This document shows positions 1-10,500 of a DNA stretch of 37,491 nt, piece by piece. Position 1 is the stretch's first letter. Each line of letters begins with the position of its first letter. Source of the stretch: a virus; IMG/VR virus record IMGVR_UViG_3300025168_000236, positions 1 to 37,491 of that record; one strand, given 5' to 3'. Below the pieces are notes generated by a model. That model did no database searches, was not told where the DNA came from, and worked only from the letters and a program-made list of their open reading frames with translations. The position numbers and the translations under genes were made by a program.

Positions 1-3000
1 TGTAGCTACTTTTAATTGAGCCTCTGTAAAGCTTTTACCAGCGTCTGTATTTTTGTTATAAGCAACCAAAAAGTCAAACACATCTTTACCTGTATCAAAA
101 GTTATATTTAGTCTTTGTTTATTTGAAGGATCTTTCAAAAAATCCATTATATAATTACCTATTCTTTTATACCAGGCTTCTTGCTCTGGGTTATATTGAA
201 TATCACCACTAGATAAATACTCGCTCATTAATGGTATGACTTCAGACCATGTTTTTTCTGCCGAATAATCAGTATCATTAATATATTGATTAAACTTAGC
301 TATAAATTGTGCACCACCACTTATCTCGGTATTAGTTAAAAACTCATTCATTAAAGCTTTTCCAAAAGATATAGCTAGTTCTGGATTACCTTTTAATGCT
401 TGCTCCCAAAAAGGATGTAATACTTCATGTTGATCGGTTGTATACTTGTTATCTTCTCCAGCTACTTGATCATTTATTAGTATAAAGGTTTTACCATCTT
501 CAGTTGTTATTGCTTCACCATATCCAACAGATTTAACTACCCTGCCGCCTTCACCCATTAATTCTTTTTTTCTAGAATCTACGTCTTCTTGAGTTGTAAA
601 AGTTTCAAAACTAGCCTCTAAAAGTTCTGAATTTTTTCTAGCAGCCTCTCGTTGTTTTGATTTTTCTAATTCTGGTTTTACTACTTCTGACAAAGCTTCT
701 TGTCTTTCTTGTATTCGCAGCTCTATAGTTTCTCGAAAAGCTGGATCTGTATTTTTTAATCTATTTTTTAAATCCGCTATTTCTTGTAGTATTATAGCTG
801 ACTCAAGACTAGCTTCGGGCCCAACAAAGCTCGGTATATTATGAGATTGATTAATAACAGCTTTAGCTTGCTGCATTATTTCACTTGACTGCTGTGTTGT
901 TATTTCGCCTTGTTTAACTAATTCGCTTAAAAATTGATTAGCCAATTCTTGGTTTTGACCTAAAGCATAAAGGCTTTCTATTTTTTTACGCCCGTTTGAT
1001 GCAAATTTAGGCATTTTAGCACTAGATGCTGAGTATGATGCAGCTGAGGATAAAATAACATTATTAACAGCATCTGATACTGTAATTTCTGTGTCCATCA
1101 CATCTCTTCCAACTTCTCTATTTATATAACTGTTTATGCCTAATGTTTCTCCAGCTAGTTGTAAACCTTCTTCAACATTTTCTTCAAGAACACCAATCGC
1201 TTTTTGACCAGGTTTTAATCTTTTTAGCGCATCTTTAAAAAAAGTATTAAAACTTCCTCCTGATTTTTTATACTGTTCAACAGACTTTTTTATAGCATTT
1301 TTAATTTGAGAGTTCTTGCCAAATGCCCCAAGGTACTTTTCAGTAGGACTAAACAGACTAAACACACCGTAAACTGCTGCTCCTTGAAGTCCAGCAGTTT
1401 CTGAAATATCTCTAGCTTTTTCTTTTGAAACTCCGTTAGCTAATAACTCAGAATATGTAGTGCTTTTTGTTTGAACATAACCTAAAGAACTCCAATAAAG
1501 CGCACCATCTAATCTTGCCTTTGGTATTTTAGTTATATTTCTAAGATTTGTAGCTTTACCTAATTTAGTTGTAGCGCCTCCAATACCTTTTGTACCTAAT
1601 AAATCAAAAGCTAATCCGGTGACTGTACTCATAGTACCTATTAAAGTTCCAGATCCACTTACTGATAAACCAGATTCTTCGCTGTTTTCTAAAGCTTTTT
1701 TTAAAGCTAAATATGTTTTTTCATCTCTTTCACCTAAAGGTGTTTTTGTTGTGGTGTTATATATAGCACCATCACTAAGTATGTATTCATTGCCTTTTAC
1801 ACCGTACAATCCTTCTGTGTCAACTATTTTTTTACCGTAAATACCCATATATCTAACATCACCTAAGGTTTGAGCAGCTTGTTCATTTCTAACAGCGTTT
1901 TGTATTGCTCTTTGCCTATCAGCTTCTGTAAACGATGTATCTCCTCCTGAAAAAAGAGCCTCAACATTTGTAAAAAAATTAAGACCACCATCAATAAAAT
2001 CCCCTACTCTTGTAGTAATCGAATCAGCAGAAGCATCGAGACCAACCGCTAAAGCACCATCCCAGTCTCCTTTTTCTTGAAGTTTAGCTATTTCTTGGTT
2101 TTTTTTACTAATTAGTTGATCATTTTGAGCTTTTAGTTTACTAAAAAAACCATTTGTATAATCTTGTATACCTTTGAAATCAGCTATTGGTATTATGTCT
2201 GAGCGATTTTCGTTCCACTCTTGGTTTTTAATTAACTTGCTGGCTTTTTCAATAGCTTTTTCTTTACCAGCAGATGAATTTTCAAATTCCTTAAATTGAT
2301 CTGGATTAGCCATTATATAACCAAGAAGTAGTTTTTCATTAGACCTAGTTTGTTTGTCTGTTAAAAAATTTTCTAATATTTTAGACATGATTCTCTGTCT
2401 ACCAACCTCAAGTTTATTTAATTTTTGACTGTCAGATAAACCGGTCAAGTCCATACCTCCAGGTAAAACGCTATTAGATTTTAAGTCGAAGTTAAAATCT
2501 TTTAATATACGACTAGATGCTCTTTGTGCATCTTCTTCGTTCATGCCATAAACACCAAGCTCACCATTTCTAAATCTTGATTTTAAATCATTAATTAAAT
2601 CTTGCTGATATAAATAACCTATAAAATCATCGTAATTTTCTTCTCCTACTATAGACTTTATATCATTGCCAAACATTAAATTTACAAAACCTGTATCTTC
2701 GTCGCTTGTGCGAAATTTCATATCACGCTTGTAGTATAAAGGATCAAAAAGCGCTTTATTAACTACTTCAGTTTCAACCATACCAACAATATCACCTCCA
2801 CCAAAAGATAAATCTTCAAAAGCCCCTGATTCAGGATTATATGCATTTTCAAATCTTTTATAAACATTATCTATAGAAGTTGTAAAATTTACATACTTAT
2901 CATAAATAGCTTTATTTTTTGCTGCTATAGCATTTTTAGCCTCTATTTTTTTATTTTTTTCTAATCTTTCTTCTTCCTCTTTTACAAGATCATTATATTT

Positions 3001-3669
3001 GTCGTCTTTTAAAAAACCTAATTTGTTTTGAGTTTTGATAAAATTAAGATAATTTGGCTCTGGATTATCTTTCATTTCAACCGTTTGATTGACAAAGTCA
3101 TCTTGACCTTTGGGTTTGTAATAAAAATCAATAAACCCTTTATCATTCACTTCATACTTATATTCAACTTCATCTTCACCTATTATTACTTCACCTTCTA
3201 TTGGATCGCTAAAATTTCTTTTTCTGCTTGCTTTAAACTCTTTCTCAAGTTGTGTAATTGAAGGTATTTCAAAACCTTTATCTCTTACTTCAAAATAAGA
3301 TTGAAAACCAGTTGGTTTGGGTGTAATTAAGTCTTTAGTATCTAATCGTTCTAGATTTTTTAAACTATCTGTTATTCCTGGAAATTCATATCCTAGAAAT
3401 GATAATTTTGAATCCGAAGAGCTTGAAGCATCTGATGCTGGTTTCGTTTCTGTTGCTACAATTGCATCGTCCTCTGTAACAACAGGTGTCTTTCCCTCTT
3501 CAGTAACATTAATTTGCTCGACTACTTCAACCTGCTCTTTAGGTTTTTCCTCAATTTTTTTTGGTGTATGAATTTTTTTCCACTCTTGCACAGAAGCATT
3601 TATTTGCGGCTGTGTAAGACCGAAGTTTTGAAGTTGTGTAATATACTGTAATAACGTAATATGACTCAT
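1..3669 (-). CDS. Giant putative internal/ejected virion protein with HExxH signature (partial, C-terminus off window)
   Basis: An open frame starts at ATG 3667-3669 and I read it through to position 1 without a stop: 1223 codons, with the end missing. The N-terminal third is charged, with a low-complexity Glu/Thr/Ser-rich stretch around residues 40-90. A Lys/Glu-rich probable coiled coil lies near residues 230-260. A Gly/hydrophobic patch (GTLIGTMSTVTGLAF) sits near residue 670, followed by helical Gln/Glu-rich segments. At residues 1081-1085 (bases 415-429) is HEVLH, a zincin HExxH motif. A downstream acidic segment (WSEVIPLMSEYL) could supply the third zinc ligand. Position after the nozzle genes and the size match internal or cargo virion proteins of podoviruses, which are ejected with the genome. 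A protease role is inferred from the motif only. The start follows the upstream gene by 11 bases with no Shine-Dalgarno sequence. Confidence 0.8.
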   Translation of the reverse strand, partial: MSHITLLQYITQLQNFGLTQPQINASVQEWKKIHTPKKIEEKPKEQVEVVEQINVTEEGKTPVVTEDDAIVATETKPASDASSSSDSKLSFLGYEFPGITDSLKNLERLDTKDLITPKPTGFQSYFEVRDKGFEIPSITQLEKEFKASRKRNFSDPIEGEVIIGEDEVEYKYEVNDKGFIDFYYKPKGQDDFVNQTVEMKDNPEPNYLNFIKTQNKLGFLKDDKYNDLVKEEEERLEKNKKIEAKNAIAAKNKAIYDKYVNFTTSIDNVYKRFENAYNPESGAFEDLSFGGGDIVGMVETEVVNKALFDPLYYKRDMKFRTSDEDTGFVNLMFGNDIKSIVGEENYDDFIGYLYQQDLINDLKSRFRNGELGVYGMNEEDAQRASSRILKDFNFDLKSNSVLPGGMDLTGLSDSQKLNKLEVGRQRIMSKILENFLTDKQTRSNEKLLLGYIMANPDQFKEFENSSAGKEKAIEKASKLIKNQEWNENRSDIIPIADFKGIQDYTNGFFSKLKAQNDQLISKKNQEIAKLQEKGDWDGALAVGLDASADSITTRVGDFIDGGLNFFTNVEALFSGGDTSFTEADRQRAIQNAVRNEQAAQTLGDVRYMGIYGKKIVDTEGLYGVKGNEYILSDGAIYNTTTKTPLGERDEKTYLALKKALENSEESGLSVSGSGTLIGTMSTVTGLAFDLLGTKGIGGATTKLGKATNLRNITKIPKARLDGALYWSSLGYVQTKSTTYSELLANGVSKEKARDISETAGLQGAAVYGVFSLFSPTEKYLGAFGKNSQIKNAIKKSVEQYKKSGGSFNTFFKDALKRLKPGQKAIGVLEENVEEGLQLAGETLGINSYINREVGRDVMDTEITVSDAVNNVILSSAASYSASSAKMPKFASNGRKKIESLYALGQNQELANQFLSELVKQGEITTQQSSEIMQQAKAVINQSHNIPSFVGPEASLESAIILQEIADLKNRLKNTDPAFRETIELRIQERQEALSEVVKPELEKSKQREAARKNSELLEASFETFTTQEDVDSRKKELMGEGGRVVKSVGYGEAITTEDGKTFILINDQVAGEDNKYTTDQHEVLHPFWEQALKGNPELAISFGKALMNEFLTNTEISGGAQFIAKFNQYINDTDYSAEKTWSEVIPLMSEYLSSGDIQYNPEQEAWYKRIGNYIMDFLKDPSNKQRLNITFDTGKDVFDFLVAYNKNTDAGKSFTEAQLKVAT

Positions 3670-3680
3670 TTAATTATATT

Positions 3681-4781
3681 TTATAAATTGTTATCGTCAA
3701 TAAATTTTTGTGCTTTAGCAGATCTTGCTTCTTCTAAATCAAACACTCCAGCGTCTTCTTGAACAGTTGGTAATTGATTAGTTATGAACTGCTTTAAATA
3801 ATTGTTCATAAAGTATTCTTTATATTTGCTTTCAAACAATATTTTTTTGTCTTGAGAAAGTGGTAGATCTTCTTTGTAGCTCCAAGCGTCAGATCCTGCG
3901 TTTGCGTTTTGCACCATTTGATCGTCTTCTTCAACGCTAGTACCTTTAGATATATAAACATTCCAAGCCGCTACTGTATCTTGCTCTTGTGACAACAAGC
4001 CAGCTACTTCAGAATTTATAAAAGGATCTACTTTTCTTTGTATTTTATCTAGATCGAACTTCAAAGTATTTCTACCTTTACCATTTCCAACGTCTACAAT
4101 CATATAGTCAAAACCACCATCAACATTTTTAGCAATAAATTCTTCTGATACTCTAGCATTAGGAGACAAAGCGCCATTCTCTAAAATATCACTTTGAGCG
4201 AATAAACCTACTTCTGTTAAAAGTCTTAACATTTCTTTTTCAATATCAGGCGTGCTTACTACTAAAAAAGTGTCGTTATCTAATATTGACTCTAAAGCCG
4301 CGCTGTTTATTATTAAAGAATTATTTTCAAATAAAGGTCCTTCAAACACTATAGTTTGAGTTGCATCTTCGTTTAAATATAAACTTAAATTATAACCATC
4401 TGTTTTAGAAAATCCAGGTGTAGAATTTAGCATGTAATTAGCAACTCTATACCTATAATCATTATTAACATCATAATTAGAAGCCTCAGTTCCCTGCATT
4501 TGACCTATAACCTTTTGAATAAAATCAATAGAAACTTTTGGAGCTTCCTCTAGTTGCTTTATTTTTAAATTTTCATAGTAACAGTTATCTGTAGTGCAGT
4601 TGTTGTTTTTAATATCCATTTTTATAGAAGCATATAATCTAGCTGTTTCTGCGTAAGCAACTTCCATTATTTTAAAATTATAATCAGAGCTTTGTGCTAT
4701 ATAATTTTCATTATAAGCAATAGCATTGCTTTCTTTTATTTGCTTAAGAAGTAAATTTATTGTTATGTTTTTATCTTCCAT
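3681..4781 (-). CDS. Putative internal virion protein (366 aa, unknown function)
   Basis: The protein has 366 residues, is acidic, and has no signal peptide or membrane span. The first 60 residues look helical. Two Cys lie close together near residues 62-67 (NCTTDNCYY). The middle is mixed alpha/beta, and the C-terminal 70 residues are helical and charged (KYKEYFMNNYLKQFITNQL). I do not recognise a catalytic motif. It sits between the 239-aa Ala/Gly-rich protein and the giant zincin-like protein, with gaps of only 6 and 11 bases, so it is almost certainly co-transcribed with them. The context (after the nozzle genes, before a giant protein) suggests an ejected internal virion protein. That assignment is positional, not motif-based. 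Confidence 0.75.
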   Translation of the reverse strand: MEDKNITINLLLKQIKESNAIAYNENYIAQSSDYNFKIMEVAYAETARLYASIKMDIKNNNCTTDNCYYENLKIKQLEEAPKVSIDFIQKVIGQMQGTEASNYDVNNDYRYRVANYMLNSTPGFSKTDGYNLSLYLNEDATQTIVFEGPLFENNSLIINSAALESILDNDTFLVVSTPDIEKEMLRLLTEVGLFAQSDILENGALSPNARVSEEFIAKNVDGGFDYMIVDVGNGKGRNTLKFDLDKIQRKVDPFINSEVAGLLSQEQDTVAAWNVYISKGTSVEEDDQMVQNANAGSDAWSYKEDLPLSQDKKILFESKYKEYFMNNYLKQFITNQLPTVQEDAGVFDLEEARSAKAQKFIDDNNL

Positions 4782-4787
4782 ATTTAT

Positions 4788-5507
4788 CTATTGAGTTGGT
4801 CCAAACGCCGTGCCTGCTATAGAAGCAACACTGCCTATCATTCCAGTTATAGCAGAGGTTTTATCTGCTTTTGCCTGAGCTTCAGATTGAGTCGCAGCGC
4901 CTAGTAGTGCCGCTGTTCTGTCTAATTCTTGCATTTCTCTATTTTCTCTTGTACCAAACATAAATTGTTGACCTGCAGCGTCTAAACCTTGCATACGCTG
5001 ACCTTCGCCTATTTGAACACCTTGTATTCTTCTTAGTTCGTTTACTTTCATTTGCTCTAGAGACTGCTCGCCTTGAGCTTTTAATCTTTCATTATTGGCC
5101 TCTTGCTGTTCTATGTTTGCAGCTACACCACGCTTAGACTGTAAAGCTGCTTGAGCTAAAGCCGTGGCGCCGCCGGCTCCACCACCAGTAGCTCTAATAG
5201 TATCTAAGGTATTAGCTAAAGATATATCAGTTTGTTCTATTTGTATTTCAGCTGCTTTTGTTGCAACTCCTAAATTAGCAAATGGATTAGTCATCATACC
5301 AGTAAGATTCTGTGCTAAACTAGATAAGTTAGAAGCTCCAGCGTAAGGATTTATAATATCTTGTCTGTTTTCTTCTAAAGAATCTAATTTTTTTTGTAAT
5401 CTTTTTCTTTCTCTAGCCGCCGCTGCTGCTGCCCTGGATGCTGATGAAGATCCAAAAAGACCTCCAGCTATTGATCCTGCTATTCCTAAAACTGCTCCAA
5501 GTGCCAT
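4788..5507 (-). CDS. Ala/Gly/Gln-rich putative internal virion protein (T7 gp14-like character)
   Basis: The protein has 239 residues. The N-terminus is a Gly/Ala-rich hydrophobic segment (GAVLGIAGSIAGGLFG, about residues 4-19) resembling a glycine zipper. An Ala-rich and Arg/Lys-rich helix follows (residues 24-50), then a long Gln/Glu/Ala coiled-coil-like region (about 120-210). A second Gly/Ala/Ile hydrophobic segment closes the protein (ITGMIGSVASIAGTAFG). Amphipathic hydrophobic ends around a helical core are typical of small internal virion proteins such as T7 gp14 that insert into the host envelope during DNA ejection. That comparison is by character and position, not by recognisable homology. 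It could instead be a tail-tip or assembly protein. Confidence 0.75.
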   Translation of the reverse strand: MALGAVLGIAGSIAGGLFGSSSASRAAAAAARERKRLQKKLDSLEENRQDIINPYAGASNLSSLAQNLTGMMTNPFANLGVATKAAEIQIEQTDISLANTLDTIRATGGGAGGATALAQAALQSKRGVAANIEQQEANNERLKAQGEQSLEQMKVNELRRIQGVQIGEGQRMQGLDAAGQQFMFGTRENREMQELDRTAALLGAATQSEAQAKADKTSAITGMIGSVASIAGTAFGPTQ

Positions 5508-5522
5508 ATTTTTATATTATTG

Positions 5523-7505
5523 TTAATATCCATTAGTTCTTGTGTATTCTGTACCAACTGAAAATAATTCTACTTCTTTACCTCTACTATGTCTGTCTTG
5601 TGAAAATATTGCTTTAATAACATGCCCTTTTATACCACTAGTGGCAGCAGTTGGTAAAACAGATTGAGGTCTATATGATCCATTAGGTTTTATAGATGCT
5701 ACATATTTGTTTTCTTTTCTATCAAAACCAGCTCTTTGTACTTGACCTGTAAGAATAGAAGGATACGATGCCCCAGTTGTATAAGCTCCTTCTGTATAAC
5801 TTAAAATTCTTAAGCCATTGTCTACGTAGCTGCTTAGTGTTGTTTGTCCTGAATCTAAATAAACTAAGTCTTCACCAGTAGAATCAGACGTTAAACTATT
5901 TACTTGCCATCCATTGGATCCTTCATACTCTACTGTTTTAAATGTTTTTTGTGTCGTAGGTTGAGGGTTAAAAACAAATGTAATGCTAGAATTATATGGA
6001 GTACCATAGAATTTATTTCTAGTAGAATTTGTATAATGAGAATAAATACTAGAAGAATTTAAACTATAAAAATTACCTTTTAAACTATATAACCATATAG
6101 GTTTATATGAAAAGAAACTAGTCCAACCTCCAGACACTTGGTCAAAGGTAAGAGTGCTATACGGTGTTACAGCTCTTCTTGTATCAGTCCAAACTGGGTT
6201 TGGTTGTAAAGAAAGAGTATAATTTTTTGACCAATAATCATAACCACCAACAGCGTAAGAGTCATAAGGCGTTGTGAAAGTTATTAAAGAATCGAAACCT
6301 ACTGTAACTGGTCTATTTGTTCTTATTTTTGCTCTACCATTTGGCGCTGGCAGTATCTCTTCAATAGTAGCGACAATATTACCTAAAGCATTAGCTACAG
6401 CAACGTTTAAAACTGACATACCTTTAATTAACTTGTCGTAGGAATCTATTATAACACTTATTTCAAACTCAAAAGATGTTACAACCGTATACCCTCCTGT
6501 GTTACAAAAAAGAGCAACATTAGTTGTATATGTTATAGGTGCGCTTAAAACAACAGTGCTAGTTGCATTGTTGTATGAAACAACTGTTATTCCGGCAGCT
6601 AAGCCTTGACCTTTTATTTCTGCGCCAGGAGCTATAAAACCTTGAAGGTTTTGAATTAACAGTGTAGTGCTGTTGGTTACATTTTGTTGTATTTCAAAAA
6701 CCCCTTCTGATTTATTACCAGTATAAGAAGCTTGATAAGTGTTATTATCAATCATAACGCGATATGTATCTCTAAAAAAGTCATACATGCCTACATTAGA
6801 TATTTCAGAAATGCCAGCCTGAGATAACATTAAAACAGCGTTTCTATCTTTATCTGTAAAATACTTATTATTTCCATATACTGCAAAGCTTTCTGGGTTT
6901 TTAGATATACCAAAATTACCGGCATAGGCACTAACGGATCCAATAACATTAGCACCAAGAGTAGTTATTGCTTGGCCTTCAGCGGTGTATATTGCATCTT
7001 TATCTATTAATGCATTTGATACTTTATTTTCTTGAAATATAATTAAATTAGTATCTTCTGCGTAAAGTTTTTGTATTGAAGCGTTTATAGGATCTACACT
7101 TCTAGTTATACTTGTTCCACTTGGAAACTGATTAGTATAATTAACACCTGTTCTAGAATTAAATACACCAGAGTAGATCATAGAGTTAAATCTCCATTGT
7201 TGATTTGGATTATCTTCTACTAAATACGCTTTAGCCCCAAAGTCTACGCTAGTATTATTATAACCGCCTCTAATTCTAGCTTCTTCTACATAATAATCTT
7301 GAGGTCTTGAAGTTCCAGGTGCTGCAATTTGAGATGTTGGAAAAGGACCAACTGCTGCACTTATTTGCGTATCTGTAGTATTATTATACGGATAACCACC
7401 TGGCCAAACAGGTTTGCCATCAGGAAAAGGATTAGCTGTAGTATCATCTACAACCTGTTTTAACCAAAACGAATTAAAATATTTTACTTCTACTACAAAT
7501 GGCAT
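5523..7505 (-). CDS. Tail nozzle / stabilisation protein, second component (P22 gp10-like)
   Basis: The protein has 660 residues and is beta-rich, with many aromatic residues and Asn/Thr/Ser. The segment around residues 140-250 (containing LIIFQENKVSNALIDKDAIY and ESFAVYGNNKYFTDKDRNAV) has the repeating strand-turn pattern of the beta-propeller-like nozzle/stabilisation proteins of P22 gp10, T7 gp12 and crAss-like muzzle type. A small inserted module at about residues 275-333 resembles modules in the 2021-aa and 332-aa virion proteins. The gene starts 29 bases after the 2021-aa gene, which carries the expected N-terminal half of the same kind of protein, so the nozzle may be made from two polypeptides. 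The ATG at 7503-7505 is the first in frame after the upstream stop. Confidence 0.72.
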   Translation of the reverse strand: MPFVVEVKYFNSFWLKQVVDDTTANPFPDGKPVWPGGYPYNNTTDTQISAAVGPFPTSQIAAPGTSRPQDYYVEEARIRGGYNNTSVDFGAKAYLVEDNPNQQWRFNSMIYSGVFNSRTGVNYTNQFPSGTSITRSVDPINASIQKLYAEDTNLIIFQENKVSNALIDKDAIYTAEGQAITTLGANVIGSVSAYAGNFGISKNPESFAVYGNNKYFTDKDRNAVLMLSQAGISEISNVGMYDFFRDTYRVMIDNNTYQASYTGNKSEGVFEIQQNVTNSTTLLIQNLQGFIAPGAEIKGQGLAAGITVVSYNNATSTVVLSAPITYTTNVALFCNTGGYTVVTSFEFEISVIIDSYDKLIKGMSVLNVAVANALGNIVATIEEILPAPNGRAKIRTNRPVTVGFDSLITFTTPYDSYAVGGYDYWSKNYTLSLQPNPVWTDTRRAVTPYSTLTFDQVSGGWTSFFSYKPIWLYSLKGNFYSLNSSSIYSHYTNSTRNKFYGTPYNSSITFVFNPQPTTQKTFKTVEYEGSNGWQVNSLTSDSTGEDLVYLDSGQTTLSSYVDNGLRILSYTEGAYTTGASYPSILTGQVQRAGFDRKENKYVASIKPNGSYRPQSVLPTAATSGIKGHVIKAIFSQDRHSRGKEVELFSVGTEYTRTNGY

Positions 7506-7534
7506 AAAATTATAATTACTTGTTTTTTAATATT

Positions 7535-10500
7535 TTAACTAAAATCTATATCTAAATACATGGCCATGGTCCCGGGGCTACACAATTGAACACCATAATC
7601 AAAACCTGTATAAAAGCCTTGACTACTTATAGGTATTGTTGATAAATTTTTTGCAGACCATTGTAACCCAACAGCTGTAATGTTACCTGGAACAGGTTCA
7701 CCACCATCTTTTTCTCTAAGTTTTAATTGACCTAAAGAAGTTTCTATAGAATATTCTCCGGCGTCTAATAAACCATTAGAGTAATTTAACGTTAAATCAA
7801 ATTTTGATTCAGTGTTATCAGTAGCTGAAGCATCCATAGATCTTATATACGCACCAGCTTGTATTTGAGCTAAAGACTCGTCATTTTCAATATTTGTAGA
7901 TAAACCTTGAGATATAAAAATTATATTAGAACCTACAGTTAAATTATTAAATGATGCGTTTATTCTAACAGTTACGCTTCCAGCTCCTTCTTGTAATATT
8001 TCTTGAACAGTAACACCTGCTCCTACTAGTTCAGATGTAGGTAAATAAACTGGATTGTCAGAGCCTGGAGAACCCATAACTCTCATACCAGGCACTATAG
8101 GATCATTGTCTGACAAAGCAGGATTTGGAACAGTAATATCTCTATTACCGTTTGCTAAGCCTGTTACAACCGTATCAACAGAGCTTGAAGTATTACCCAC
8201 GTTGCTTAGTGTTCTAGTTTTCTGATATGTAACATAAGTATCATTAGGTTTATCAAGATACAAAATTGACCTAGTTGTAATTGTATACTCTACACTCAAT
8301 GTAGGTTTCAATTTATTATCACCCCAAGAGGTGATCCCACCACCACTAGTGCCTTGGTTGTTTTGAAAAGTACCGCCACCTAAATAACTAAGATCAGTAT
8401 TTCTATTACCTACAACTAAAGTAAACTCTGGCCAAGGTGTAGAAAAAGGTGATTTAGATATTATATTAGCTGTAGTTCCCGTATTTACAGCGGTGCTTAT
8501 AGATGGGTTAAAGCCAGGATAAAGATTTGGTATTAATGGATTTTGCGATGCAGCTGTTGTATATTGTCCTTGCCCTATTCCACTATAACCCTGTTTAATA
8601 TTATTCCAAGCATTTGAGCCATATGGATTATAACCTCCTAAATAACCTTTTAACTTTATAGTTGGAGGCGTAGCCATGTTTACTAATTCTTCTGGAAGTT
8701 TAAACTTAACAGGTTCGCCGCCAACATGAATAGATTCACCTACGTCATTCAAAGCTGTTATAGGAGCGTCTTGTTGTTGACCTAAATATAGTATTTCTCC
8801 TCCAAAATCAAAAATAGGACCCGTTGCTACAGAGTCTTTAGTATAAGGACTGGCAGGATAATTTCCATTTCCATTATAAAAAGGAACAGTGTTTGGAAGT
8901 ACTTTTAAATTTCTACCAAATTGATCCACAGAACCTGGTAATCTTAATCCTTCACCAACTTGAGTTGATATTCTATTCTGAATATGCTTATATTGATAAA
9001 AAGCAGGGCCAGGTAAAGTTCCACCGCTTTGCTGAAAGTTATCAACTTGGTTAAACGAAGTATTAAATCCAAATAAATTAGTGTTGTCGCCATAATTACT
9101 TAAGTCACCAATATAAAATGGTTCAGGGTAAATTGTTTCATCAATAACTCCATCTGCATCGTTGTCTACAAGAATTGGAAATTGAGTAGGAGTTTCATAA
9201 CCCATTTGTCCAAGACCATATAAGTAATATCTTGGGTATCGCGTAGAACCAATATTTGTTATATCAGTTCTCATATATTTAGAAGTTATTGTTTGCCAAT
9301 TTATGTTTGGTGAACCTAAAGGCTGATCAGTAAGTTGTACTCTTATTGTGTATATTTTTAATTGCCCATCGCCGCCTTGCGGTCTAAGACCAATCCATTG
9401 ACCATCTATGTTTCTGACTGGGTTGTTAATCTCAGGATCCGAAACAGGTGGTTGTGGTTTTATATTACCCACTTGCTGCACGTCGCCATTATTAGGATAG
9501 AAAATTGGATTTGCTTGCATGAAATCGTTTCCTATAAAATTACCTGCATCATCATAATAAGAAGGATATTCTGATTGTGGAAATTGTGCAGACCAGTAAG
9601 CCATATAGCCTTCCATTGTCGCTTGTTGTGTGGTATTTAATAGCGAACCTAAAGGATCTGTTAAGGGTAAATCATAACCTAGATCAAGAGCATTTTGCAT
9701 TTGTTCATTTTGAGAACTAGAAGGAGCTGGGTTGTATAAAGCTATTCCGTACGGTGAATTAGTAGCTTCTATACTAATATCTTCATCAATATAAAGACCA
9801 TAACCGCCTGTTGTTACGCGCAGCAAAGCATCGCTAGCAATTATATTACCATCATTATCGGTTTGTATTATTCTTACTACATCTCCACTTCTGTAACTGC
9901 CTTCTTCGCCAGAAAATTGTATAGGTCTTCCTGGTTGTAAACCAACAACTTTTCCAAATGTAGGTGAACCTGGAGTTGTATCTACTTCTATGTTAACTCT
10001 AAGTCCACTACCTTCACCTATGGTTCCGGTTTGACCTGGTAAATCATCAGATAGTGTTGCTACATTATATAAATTGTTACTATATATTTGATTAGTAAGT
10101 GTTATCGGAGTACCTGTTTGTGCAGCTGTACTTTCTGTTTGATCATAACTTTGACTAAATGTAACCGAGGTATAACCAGAGCCTCCATTTATTATTTCTA
10201 TTTTTTGAACTTCTTGTGTCAAATCTTTTATAACAAACATTGGCACAGGATTGTTAAACTCAGGATCACTGCTCAATTGAGCATAAACTTGATCATCAGG
10301 ATGTACTCTTAAACTTAAACCTCTTGTTCTTTCTTCTAGCGGCGCGCTACAACATAGACCATTTTCAGGAAAGAACGTATCTATACGAACTTCGTCAAAA
10401 AGCTCATATTCAGGATTAGCAGCTACGTCTGATATAACTGAAGAAACAACACCGCTCGAGGTAAGTGATCCACCAGAAACGTCCCAATAACTATTAGCCC

